From JANXQZ01 sp038225555 (GTDB taxonomy: Bacteria > Acidobacteriota > Terriglobia > Bryobacterales > Bryobacteraceae), in assembly GCA_038225555.1 (NCBI GenBank), contig JBBRRB010000001.1, positions 124,001 through 188,000 on the forward strand: a stretch of 64,000 nt of DNA, given 5' to 3'. Numbering within the stretch: position 1 is the first letter of the stretch; the number at the start of each line of letters is the position of its first letter. The position numbers and the translations under genes are program-made. The notes under the pieces are model-generated. The model was not told the origin of the DNA. It did no database searches and saw nothing but the letters and a program-made list of their open reading frames with translations. Of the stretch, positions 44,038 to 51,792 are shown piece after piece.

Positions 44038-44789
44038 GGGCCGGGTGGTTGGTCGTGGTTTTTCCCTGGGTGCTTGCCCACGCCCAACCAAGAGTCGCTC
44101 CCCCAAGAATTGGGTTCGTTCTGAATTCTGATCACTCGGTGCGGCCCTTAGTCGGCTTGGCGGGGAATCTGGTTCTGGGCGATTCGCTCCTTGATGGGGT
44201 TCTCTCCTCCGCGTCTTCCGCTTCCTGGACACTGCTCAAGACGTCGGCTTCGCTAGTCGCGTTAGATTTAAACAAAAACATTCAGTTCAGTCTGGATATA
44301 GATGATGACACGGCTTTGTTTGCCTTCGCACAAGATGGCACGCCAGCGCTGGCGTTCCTGCCCGGACGCAACACTTTACTTAAATGGCAAACCGACCATT
44401 TCCAATCGATTCCGTTCGCCGCCGACCTGCTGGATGGCGACCCGATTGCCATTTCAACGCCTGCCGACAATTGGGTTCGTTTCGTAATTCGGCGTTCCGA
44501 TGGACTCTGGCGAATCGACCTCTCGATCCAAGATGGGGCGATCCTAAGCCAATCAGCCCTGCCCGGTATTCAGGGTCCGGTCCTGATGCAAGCTGATGGA
44601 TCCCTGGTCTACGTGGATCAAACCTGGCTGGTGATCGGAGAACGTCGGATCCAACTCGGGTTCGCTGGTGGCGACCTCCGCTCGATTGGCGATGGTTGGA
44701 TCCAGGTCGGACAACTCGCAGTCCGAATCACGGCAGGCCGAGAGCAGGTCTCGCAAATTCCCGAGGTAGCCCCGTGCTGCGAAAATTAG
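44034..44789 (+). CDS. Exported protein of unknown function
   Basis: A 251-residue protein with a signal peptide ending near VLAHAQ. The rest is strand-rich with many short Leu/Val/Asp repeats (VALDLNKNIQFSLDIDDDTALFAFAQDG...), suggesting a beta-propeller or WD-like fold, though no family is recognised. GTG 44034 overlaps the previous stop (GTGA), and its own 3' end overlaps the next start by 16 bases, so the three genes are translated as a unit. Confidence 0.6.
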   Translation: MRAGWLVVVFPWVLAHAQPRVAPPRIGFVLNSDHSVRPLVGLAGNLVLGDSLLDGVLSSASSASWTLLKTSASLVALDLNKNIQFSLDIDDDTALFAFAQDGTPALAFLPGRNTLLKWQTDHFQSIPFAADLLDGDPIAISTPADNWVRFVIRRSDGLWRIDLSIQDGAILSQSALPGIQGPVLMQADGSLVYVDQTWLVIGERRIQLGFAGGDLRSIGDGWIQVGQLAVRITAGREQVSQIPEVAPCCEN

Positions 44790-46132
44790 TTCTGCTGGGG
44801 TGTCTCTCTTTACCCGCATCCGCCCAACTTCAACTCTTCCAGTTCGACGGGACCACCGAGACACCCGTGGTCGGGGTCTACCAGGTGCCGGGCGCGGCTC
44901 CCGGTGATACGCTTGAAACCCGATTCCGCGTTCGCAATCCCGGGTCAGGTCCGGCCACCTTGCAGACGCTCTCGATTGCCGGCCAGGGATTTCGTATCTC
45001 GGCAACTCCGACGTTGCCTTACGTAATCGCGTCCGGGCAGTTCGCCGATTTCAAGGTAACGTTCTCGCCCGATGCTCCTGGCTTCTATAGCGCGAACTTG
45101 CAAGTAAACGGGACTACCATCTATGTGCGCGGCACGGCGACTCCCGCTGCTACTTTGTCGTTAGGTAACGCGGTCCTCGCGGCGGGTGCCACGGTCGATT
45201 TCGGCGGCACGGAACACGGCGTTCCCGTTTCCCAAAGCTTTACCGTTTCCAATCCATCCAACAGCGTCATCTCCATAGCTTCCATCTCAGTTTCGGGCAG
45301 TGGATTTCAAGGACCGGTGGGCGTCTCCACGGCCCTCAGTCTTAGCCCCGGACAGGCCGCTACTTTCCAGATCGTATTTGCGCCCCAATCGGCGGGAACC
45401 GTCAAGGGCCAACTGACCATCGATCAGCGGTCATTCATCCTTACCGGTCTAGGGCTCGATCCTCCCTTGCCTAAGGCCTCCATTGTGCTGAATTCGCAGG
45501 CCGGACAAAGCGCGCAACAGGCTGCGATTTCCATCCTGCTGGCTTCGGCATCAAAGGTCAATGGGATTGGGACTCTCACCCTGGACTTCAAACCGAGCGT
45601 TGCGGGCGTGACCGACGATCCCGCTATCCAGTTCCTATCTGGTCCCAAGCGAGTAGCGACGGTGACCATCGCACCCGGTGATTCGGCGGGGAAATTTGGC
45701 GCGTTGGCCCAACTTGGGTTTCAGACGGGCACCACAGCAGGCACCATTACGTTCACTCTGAAGTTCCCGAACGGGACACAGCAGATGAGCGTTACCATTG
45801 CGGCCGCGCCGATCAGTTTCGACACTGCCACAGGTACGCGGCGGGTCAGCGATTTGGACGTGAGCCTGATCGGTTTCGATAATACGCACTCCGCTTCGCA
45901 ATTGAGCTTTACGTTCTACGGACCCACGGGGCAAGCTCTCGCTCCAGGCGCAATCAAGGTGGATGAGACGAGCGATTTTCGCGCCTACTTTAATTCCACG
46001 CAGGCAGTTGGCGGAGCCTTCTTGCTACGCGCCACTTTCCCGGTAACCGGCGACGCGACTCAGGTGAAAGGTGTGGACGTCGAGGTGACCAACTCGGCAG
46101 GCATCGCGAAAACACAGCGCATTACTTTCTGA
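44774..46132 (+). CDS. Exported choice-of-anchor-D/ASH-domain protein
   Basis: A 452-residue protein with a signal peptide (RKLVLLGCLSLPASAQ). Two tandem ASH/MSP-type Ig-like domains fill about 20-240: TRFRVRNPGSGPATLQTLSIAG...DFKVTFSPDAPGFYSANLQVNG and a second FTVSNPSNSVISIASISVSG...FQIVFAPQSAGTVKGQLTI. The remainder is beta-rich without a known domain. Such proteins are extracellular or periplasmic adhesion or scaffold parts. GTG 44774 is chosen: GAGGT lies seven bases upstream and it begins the signal peptide. Confidence 0.7.
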   Translation: MLRKLVLLGCLSLPASAQLQLFQFDGTTETPVVGVYQVPGAAPGDTLETRFRVRNPGSGPATLQTLSIAGQGFRISATPTLPYVIASGQFADFKVTFSPDAPGFYSANLQVNGTTIYVRGTATPAATLSLGNAVLAAGATVDFGGTEHGVPVSQSFTVSNPSNSVISIASISVSGSGFQGPVGVSTALSLSPGQAATFQIVFAPQSAGTVKGQLTIDQRSFILTGLGLDPPLPKASIVLNSQAGQSAQQAAISILLASASKVNGIGTLTLDFKPSVAGVTDDPAIQFLSGPKRVATVTIAPGDSAGKFGALAQLGFQTGTTAGTITFTLKFPNGTQQMSVTIAAAPISFDTATGTRRVSDLDVSLIGFDNTHSASQLSFTFYGPTGQALAPGAIKVDETSDFRAYFNSTQAVGGAFLLRATFPVTGDATQVKGVDVEVTNSAGIAKTQRITF

Positions 46133-46148
46133 ATGGCATCCTGAAAAG

Positions 46149-46952
46149 GTGACCGCCGTTGCTCTGACTATAGCCGGTTCCGATCCTAGCGGGGGCGCCG
46201 GGATCCAAGCCGATTTGAAAACCTTCCATCGCTTCGGCGTTTACGGGGAGGCAGTGATCACTCTCATCACAGTTCAGAATACGGCGCGTGTCTCCCGCCT
46301 CGTGTGTCTTGAACCGGAGCTAATTCGTCAGCAGGTTCAGGCGGTGCTCGAAGACATACCGCCAGCCGCTGCGAAAACCGGAGCGTTGGGGAATCGCGAG
46401 ATCATCGAAACTGTAGCTGAACTAGCGGCTCGCTTCACATTTCCGCTTGTAGTGGACCCGGTGATGATCAGCAAGCATGGCGCTCCGCTGCTTGAAGCCG
46501 ATGCGTGCGTCGTCCTGAAAGCCAAACTGATCCCGCACGCTTTTTTGCTCACTCCCAACCTTCCCGAGGCGGCCGCATTGACCGGGACGGAGGTATCTGA
46601 TCTCGCCGGAATGCGGGAAGCCGCCAAGCGGCTGGTGGGGCTAGGGGCGAAGAACGTCCTGGTGAAGGGTGGACACCTGGCGGGTGACGCAACCGATCTT
46701 CTGTTGCACGACGGCCAGTGGTTCGAATTTTCGACGCTCCGCATTACAACCCGGCACACTCACGGGACCGGCTGCACTTACTCCGCAGCCATTACCGCCG
46801 GACTGGCCCGAGGCGGAGACCTGCCTTCCGTGATCGATGCAGCTAAGCGATTCATCAATGAAGCGATCCGAACCGCTCCTGGACTAGGCAGCGGATCCGG
46901 GCCTTTGAATCATCATGCTGGCTTCCAGCCTCGCTCCGAATCGCATGACTAA
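46149..46952 (+). CDS. thiD: Hydroxymethylpyrimidine/phosphomethylpyrimidine kinase
   Basis: A 267-residue ribokinase-fold enzyme that phosphorylates HMP and HMP-P for thiamin synthesis. Conserved parts include TIAGSDPSGGAGIQADLKTF at the N-terminus, the ATP/anion-hole region HGTGCTYSAAITAGLARG with the catalytic GTGC-type loop, and VVDPVMISKHG. The GTG start has only a weak purine stretch in front. No TPP riboswitch or other thi genes are visible nearby. Its last 69 bases overlap the 3' end of the opposing amidase gene. Confidence 0.93.
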   Translation: MTAVALTIAGSDPSGGAGIQADLKTFHRFGVYGEAVITLITVQNTARVSRLVCLEPELIRQQVQAVLEDIPPAAAKTGALGNREIIETVAELAARFTFPLVVDPVMISKHGAPLLEADACVVLKAKLIPHAFLLTPNLPEAAALTGTEVSDLAGMREAAKRLVGLGAKNVLVKGGHLAGDATDLLLHDGQWFEFSTLRITTRHTHGTGCTYSAAITAGLARGGDLPSVIDAAKRFINEAIRTAPGLGSGSGPLNHHAGFQPRSESHD

Positions 46953-48203
46953 GCAATCCTCGAACGCGCGCCCGATCAGTTGCACCCCGATCGGTAACCC
47001 GGATTTAGAAAAGCCGCACGGGATGGAAAGTGCCGGTAGCCCTAAAACGTTGATCCCTCGCACGAAGCGTGTCGTAGCCAAACGCGTGTCCACAGTTTCG
47101 CCTGCCAGTTCCACGGCGAGCTGACCAATCTTCGGCGCAGTCATCGGTAGCGTGGGCGTCAGCAAGATGTCAATCGTTTGAAACAGCTTCCTGAACTCAT
47201 CCACGAACTGCTTGCGGAGCCGCTGAGCGTTCACGTAATCGGTGGCGGGAAGCAGCCGCCCTTGATCCAGCAGTGCTAAGACGTCCGGTCCGAACTGATC
47301 GCGCTGAGCATGATAGTTTTCGAGCGCCGCGGATGCTTCAGCTAATAGGATTACCCGGCCAACGGTGTTCAACGCGTCGATATCCGGCGTCTTAACTGGC
47401 ACCACCTCGACAGTTCGTGCGGCACGCAGGACCGCCTCCCTCACCTCTGGATCGATGCGGTCAAAGTAGTATCCCTCTGGAAGCCCGACTCGGATCGGAG
47501 AAGGCTCGGCAACCTCTCTCATATCGGCGATGGCCGCCATCGTTAGCTCCATGTCTCGGACCGTGCGCGTAAGCGGTCCAACATGGTCCAGGCTGAATCC
47601 CAAAGGGCGCACTCCGCGACGGCTCACCAGTCCGTAGGTAGGCTTCAATCCGACCGTGCCGCAATACGCCGCAGGTATGCGAATGGACCCGCCAGTGTCC
47701 GTGCCAGTCGCCATGAACACCATTCCGGTCGCAACCGCCGCCCCGGAACCGCCGCTCGATCCGCCCGGGATGCACTCGGGATTCCACGGGTTGCGCACAG
47801 CGCCGAAGTGAGGGTTCGACGAAGTAACGCCGTACGCCAGTTCATGCAAGCCCAACTTTCCGATCGAGATCGCCCCTGCCGCATCCAGCCGCTTCACCAC
47901 ATCGGCATCGTAGTCCGGAACGTAGTCTGCGAAGAGCTTCGATCCCGAAGTCGTGCGGACGCCATTCGTACAGACCAGATCCTTATGTGCAATGGGAATC
48001 CCATGCAGCGGGCCTCGATCATGCCCTGCTGCCAATTCCGCATCCAGGTCGCGAGCATGAGCCAAGGCCTGATCGCTTGTGACCGTAATGAATGCGTTGA
48101 GCTTGGGATTTAATTCCTCGACACGAGCGAGCGCCTCCTGCACGAGTCCCACGCACGTAGTCTGGCCGCTCCGCAGTTCCGCGCCGGCCTGCTTCATGGT
48201 CAT
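46884..48203 (-). CDS. Amidase-signature family amidase (GatA-like)
   Basis: A 439-residue amidase with the Ser-cisSer-Lys triad: Lys in HGIPIAHKDL, the cis-Ser in GTDTGGSIRIPA and the region PGGSSGGSGAAVATG. It resembles GatA, but no gatB or normal gatC lies beside it, so it may be a stand-alone amidase or the GatA of a split GatCAB. ATG 48203 overlaps the stop of a 47-residue protein gene (ATGA). The 3' end overlaps thiD by 69 bases on the other strand. Confidence 0.88.
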   Translation of the reverse strand: MTMKQAGAELRSGQTTCVGLVQEALARVEELNPKLNAFITVTSDQALAHARDLDAELAAGHDRGPLHGIPIAHKDLVCTNGVRTTSGSKLFADYVPDYDADVVKRLDAAGAISIGKLGLHELAYGVTSSNPHFGAVRNPWNPECIPGGSSGGSGAAVATGMVFMATGTDTGGSIRIPAAYCGTVGLKPTYGLVSRRGVRPLGFSLDHVGPLTRTVRDMELTMAAIADMREVAEPSPIRVGLPEGYYFDRIDPEVREAVLRAARTVEVVPVKTPDIDALNTVGRVILLAEASAALENYHAQRDQFGPDVLALLDQGRLLPATDYVNAQRLRKQFVDEFRKLFQTIDILLTPTLPMTAPKIGQLAVELAGETVDTRLATTRFVRGINVLGLPALSIPCGFSKSGLPIGVQLIGRAFEDCLVMRFGARLEASMMIQRPGSAA

Positions 48204-48343
48204 TGCTCGCCCTCGCCTTCAGGGTGAAACGTAAGCGCCGACTCGGCATCGAACGGCAGCTCTTGCACCAGCTGGGAAAGGCTGGCGCGCGCTGCGTTCA
48301 CGGTCGGAGTGATGCGGTCCAATTGCTCCTGCGGTATCTCCAT
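48200..48343 (-). CDS. 47-residue protein coupled between methyltransferase and amidase genes
   Basis: ATG 48343 shares its A with the methyltransferase stop (TGATG) and the stop overlaps the amidase start (ATGA). The product is acidic and helical (MEIPQEQLDRITPTVNA...LPFDAESALTFHPEGEGEQ). Perfect coupling on both sides argues that it is translated. GatC-like partners of amidases are about 95 residues; this is half that length with no clear similarity, so a dedicated small partner of the amidase is possible but unproven. Confidence 0.6.
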   Translation of the reverse strand: MEIPQEQLDRITPTVNAARASLSQLVQELPFDAESALTFHPEGEGEQ

Positions 48344-49008
48344 CACTTCTTTTCGAATGCCAGCATGTACTGGCTGTTCGGAATGTGATCCCGCTTCCAG
48401 AGCAGGCGGAAACCGTTATTCTCAATCTCCTTCACGACCTCATCGCGATCCGCCCTGATGTGTTCCAGCGCTCGTCCACCCGGCATGGCAGTTTCGTTGC
48501 GGTAGTAATCAACCACAAACAGCTTGCCTCCGCCCAGCAAGCTTTCGCGCAGACTCGCCAGCATCTGGTCCGGGTAGTCGAAGTGATGATACACATCCAG
48601 AACCAGAATCGAGTTCACCGTATCGCCCGGAAGCTTCGCATCTTCGGGAGCGCCCAGGACGAACGTTACGTTCTGCGCATTGGAGAGGCGGGCGTGCTGC
48701 TTCGCTTTATCGAGAAAATCAGTCTGGATGTCCTCCGCGATCACCTTTCCCCCAGCGCCCACGGCGCGACTTAGAAATGGAAGCATGTATCCCACGCCGG
48801 TCCCGACATCGGCCACGGTCATGCCCGGTTTCAGATCCATGGCTTCGATCAGTTCGCGCGGCTTCTGCTTGTCGTCGCGATGGGGATCGGCCAATCCCTT
48901 GGCAACCCCTTCGCGGCCTTCCTTAGTCTGATACTGCTTGTTTGCGTTCCCGGCCACTTGCGCCAGCGCGGCCGAACATAAGATCAGGGGAATTAGAAAA
49001 CGTTTCAC
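48343..49008 (-). CDS. Exported class I SAM-dependent methyltransferase
   Basis: A 221-residue protein with a signal peptide (KRFLIPLILCSAALAQVAG) in front of a Rossmann methyltransferase: motif I VADVGTGVGYMLPFL, motif II ending VIAEDI, motif III with ILVLDVYHHFDYPDQML and LRESLLGGGKLFVVDYYRN. A methyltransferase outside the cytoplasm would lack its usual SAM supply, so either SAM reaches it or the fold has another role. Its ATG overlaps the homoserine dehydrogenase stop (49005-49008), and it is followed by the coupled small gene. Confidence 0.82.
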   Translation of the reverse strand: MKRFLIPLILCSAALAQVAGNANKQYQTKEGREGVAKGLADPHRDDKQKPRELIEAMDLKPGMTVADVGTGVGYMLPFLSRAVGAGGKVIAEDIQTDFLDKAKQHARLSNAQNVTFVLGAPEDAKLPGDTVNSILVLDVYHHFDYPDQMLASLRESLLGGGKLFVVDYYRNETAMPGGRALEHIRADRDEVVKEIENNGFRLLWKRDHIPNSQYMLAFEKK

Positions 49009-50321
49009 AAGGGCTCCTCCATGGGTAAAGCAAGCGGCGGCTCCAGCAGGAAGTCCTGCTTGGACATCTCGGCCACCGCATTGCGAATCGATTGTTCCGT
49101 AGTCGGCTGCACCGTAATCACGAACGGCAAGTCGCGCCAGTTCTGCGCCGGGATTTGCAGAACAGCGTCCAGGCTGATTTCATTTTCCGTGAGCAAGGTG
49201 GCCAGCCGGGCGATAATGCCGGGCCGGTCTTCGACTCGAAAGCGCAGGTAGTACGCCGACTTCTGCAGCGTGACCGAGATGGGTTTATACTCGCCCAGCC
49301 GCTCATGCGCAAACGGCGATACGCGTTCCGGACTGCCTGAACGAATCTCCCGGGCCACTCGCATCAGATCGCTGACTACTGCAACGCCGGTCGGCCTCGC
49401 GCCTGCGCCCCGACCGTAATAAAACGTATCCTCGCCAAATTGTCCGCGCACCCAGACCGCGTTGTAAGCGCCGCGCACGCCTGCCAGAATCGCGGAATTG
49501 GGGATCAGCGCCGGACGAACTGAGAGAATCAGTCCCTCGGGAGTCTGTCGCGCCGAGCAGATCAGCCGAATCGTGTGACCCAATTGATGCGCGTAGCTGA
49601 AATCAATGGGCATGATGCGCCGGATGCCCTCGGTGTAGATATCCGACGGCGTGATCTTTTCGCCAAACGCCAGAGCGGCCAAGATCGCAAGCTTCGAGCG
49701 GGCGTCGTACCCGTCGACGTCGGCGCTTGGATCCGCCTCCGCATAACCTAGCCGTTGCGCTTCGGCGAGCACATCGGGGAAGGATGTTCCGCGCGCTTCG
49801 ATCTCGGTCAGGATGTAGTTGCTGGTGCCGTTCAGGATGCCGTACAGAGCCGTCACGCGATCGCCGGAAATGCCTTCTCGGAGCACCGTGTGAATAGGAA
49901 TGCCGCCTGCAACGCTGGCCTCCATCGCGAGGTTGATGCCTTTGCGGATGGCTCGATCCCAAATCTCTGCGCCGCACAGGGCCATCAATTCTTTATTGGC
50001 GGTCACCACCGATTTTCCAGCGGCTATGGCGGCATCGACGATGTCGCGAGCGACGTGGGTTCCGCCCACCAGCTCGACTACGATATCCACGTCGGGATCA
50101 TTGACGACGTCCTGCCAATGAGCGGTCTTTGTCACCGCCTTGAGAGACGCCGGCAGAACCTTGGTTTCCACAGTGCGGCTGCACACCGCGCATACGTTCA
50201 GACGGAAGCCGAGCTTAAGCGCGATCTGGTCAGCGTTCTCGGCGAGAATGTCTAACGCGCCAGTGCCGACATTTCCGAGCCCGATGACTCCGATGTTTAC
50301 TTGTTTCAGCGCTCCCCCCAA
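49005..50321 (-). CDS. hom: Homoserine dehydrogenase with ACT domain
   Basis: A 438-residue enzyme reducing aspartate semialdehyde to homoserine for threonine and methionine synthesis. NAD(P)-binding GVIGLGNVGTGALD opens it, VTANKELMAL and GILNGTSNYILTEI are family signatures, and the ACT domain (RVEDRPGIIARLATLLTENEISLDAVLQ, about 350-430) suggests feedback control by threonine. The start is uncertain: TTG 50321 lacks a ribosome binding site, whereas CTG 50309 (giving MKQVNIGVIG) has GGGGGGAG close upstream. Confidence 0.93.
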   Translation of the reverse strand: MGGALKQVNIGVIGLGNVGTGALDILAENADQIALKLGFRLNVCAVCSRTVETKVLPASLKAVTKTAHWQDVVNDPDVDIVVELVGGTHVARDIVDAAIAAGKSVVTANKELMALCGAEIWDRAIRKGINLAMEASVAGGIPIHTVLREGISGDRVTALYGILNGTSNYILTEIEARGTSFPDVLAEAQRLGYAEADPSADVDGYDARSKLAILAALAFGEKITPSDIYTEGIRRIMPIDFSYAHQLGHTIRLICSARQTPEGLILSVRPALIPNSAILAGVRGAYNAVWVRGQFGEDTFYYGRGAGARPTGVAVVSDLMRVAREIRSGSPERVSPFAHERLGEYKPISVTLQKSAYYLRFRVEDRPGIIARLATLLTENEISLDAVLQIPAQNWRDLPFVITVQPTTEQSIRNAVAEMSKQDFLLEPPLALPMEEPL

Positions 50322-50349
50322 TGTTTATCGTAGAACAGCCGGGCGGAGG

Positions 50350-51693
50350 CTATTTGTTGAAGATGATGTCGCTTTGGCCAGAGTACTTGTGATAGTTTCG
50401 GAACTCGATCACATTGCGATCGCAGGTGCTCATTCCACGGTGGCAACTGAGCACCTCGGCTTTGAGCGGTACGAAGAACTTTTGGGTACCCAAGCTGACA
50501 TACCCGTAGTCGACCGCCGACTCAACCGCATCTTCCGGGAAGTCGGGCGGGATCTGAGTGGCCTGCATTTCGATGCGGAGCGGGCGCGCGCCTTGCTTGT
50601 CGAGCCAGATAGAGCCCTTATAAGATGGGAAAATCGACTGCGCCACCATGGTCACCCGCCAATGGGAATGGGCGCGGTCGACCGTGAAGTTGTACATGTG
50701 AGCGGGCAACCCGGATGCGGTGGAGTCCTTGCTGTACTTGAATGCCGCTGCGGTGGCGGGCGAAAACAGATCGCGAAGAATGGTGCCAAATTCACCGGTC
50801 GACCACGCTCCGCTTTCTTCAATCGGCTTCTTCCAGGGCTTGCCGTTGATGGCGATGTTGCGGTAATCTTCCTTGCCGTCCTGGTAAACCATATCGAGTG
50901 ACACCACATCCACGGCGTGCCAACCGTCCTTGCCTTCGCTCACGTAACGCGTCGTGTACTCTTGGCAAACGTAGTTGGGAAGTCCGGTCAGGAACCCTTC
51001 CGCTTCTTCCTTGGCCTTCTCGATGAACGCCTGTCGCGGATCGGATGGGGTCGTTGGATTTGGTGCCATCGGAGCGATTGCGGCGGGTGGTCCCGCGGAG
51101 GCGATCTCACGTTCTGGAGCGGGTTCTGCCTTCTTGCGAGGGGCTGGCATACCTCGCTTCAGCGTGGGCGGCCCCGTATCGCCTTCATCGTATTTTGGTC
51201 CTTTCAGAATTACAGCCGACGGTTCGCGGGCGGGCTCGGCATCCTCACCCGGCACGGACTTTGCGGCACTCGGCTTCGCACCTTCGGCGGTCGCGGGCTT
51301 ATCCAGCTTGCGGATAGTATCCCCCAGGAATCCACCCTTCCCGTCTTCCTTGGCCGTTACATCCACCGAATCGCCGACGGCCAGATCCTTCGGCTTGGTG
51401 GTCTTATCGCCAATCTGAACAGTGATAATGCGGGAATCTTCAGCTTCGATCACCATGGACTTGGCATCGAGTTCCCGAACCATACCTTTGAAGAAGACCG
51501 ACGTGGCTTCATTGTCCTTCTTCTCGGTGGTGGTGGTCTTTCGCCCTCGACCGGGGAAGGGAATTCCGCCGCCCGATTGGCCGGGCGGATATTGGCCGGG
51601 TGGATATTGGCCGGGTGGATATTGGCCGGGTGGATATTGGCCGCCTGGAATTTGCGCAAGCAAAAGAATGATAGCCAGGGTATTCAATGCCAT
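50350..51693 (-). CDS. Exported protein with PPGQY repeats and a DUF5666-like region
   Basis: A 447-residue protein. A short signal peptide (ALNTLAIILLLAQ) is followed at once by four PPGQY repeats (about 20-40). Residues about 67-120 resemble DUF5666-like oligonucleotide-binding-fold domains (FFKGMVRELDAKSMVIEAEDS...VGDSVDVTAKED). A proline-rich linker then leads to a domain of about 210 residues (PNYVCQEYTTRYVS...) that recurs in acidobacterial exported proteins and has paired cysteines near the end. Function unknown. Translation starts at ATG 51693 with GGAGCG upstream. Confidence 0.7.
   Translation of the reverse strand: MALNTLAIILLLAQIPGGQYPPGQYPPGQYPPGQYPPGQSGGGIPFPGRGRKTTTTEKKDNEATSVFFKGMVRELDAKSMVIEAEDSRIITVQIGDKTTKPKDLAVGDSVDVTAKEDGKGGFLGDTIRKLDKPATAEGAKPSAAKSVPGEDAEPAREPSAVILKGPKYDEGDTGPPTLKRGMPAPRKKAEPAPEREIASAGPPAAIAPMAPNPTTPSDPRQAFIEKAKEEAEGFLTGLPNYVCQEYTTRYVSEGKDGWHAVDVVSLDMVYQDGKEDYRNIAINGKPWKKPIEESGAWSTGEFGTILRDLFSPATAAAFKYSKDSTASGLPAHMYNFTVDRAHSHWRVTMVAQSIFPSYKGSIWLDKQGARPLRIEMQATQIPPDFPEDAVESAVDYGYVSLGTQKFFVPLKAEVLSCHRGMSTCDRNVIEFRNYHKYSGQSDIIFNK
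51582..51645 (-). repeat. 15-bp tandem repeat encoding PPGQY
   Basis: Four near-identical copies of CCGGGTGGATATTGG (first copy with C for T) run in phase with the reading frame, so unit loss or gain changes protein length without shifting the frame. The repeat lies just after the signal peptide. Confidence 0.9.
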
Positions 51694-51742
51694 GTTAGAC
51701 GCTCCTTGCTATCGGGATGGTTTCAAGACAAACCCGACAAAA

Positions 51743-51784
51743 GCCACCTAGAAAGGCGGCGGCAGGCAGGATTGCCTGCGCCAC
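51743..51784. repeat. Partial copy of the cloverleaf REP element
   Basis: GCCACCTAGAAAGGCGGC (51743-51760) and GGCAGGCAGGATTGCCTGCG to CCAC (51761-51784) match the third and fourth hairpins of the element at 15420-15507, including the AGGATT loop. The first half is absent. It sits between the acyl-CoA ligase and the PPGQY-repeat gene. Confidence 0.65.
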
Positions 51785-51792
51785 TTTGAGTA

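Noticed and set aside
46100..46160. TPP riboswitch upstream of thiD
   Set aside because: Only 16 bases separate the genes and no conserved riboswitch core is seen.
46884..48343. GatCAB amidotransferase locus
   Set aside because: No gatB; the 47-residue upstream protein is half the size of GatC and shows no clear GatC pattern, so only a generic amidase name is justified.
51582..51645. CRISPR-like array
   Set aside because: Repeats are directly adjacent, 15 bp, in frame and without spacers; they encode PPGQY.
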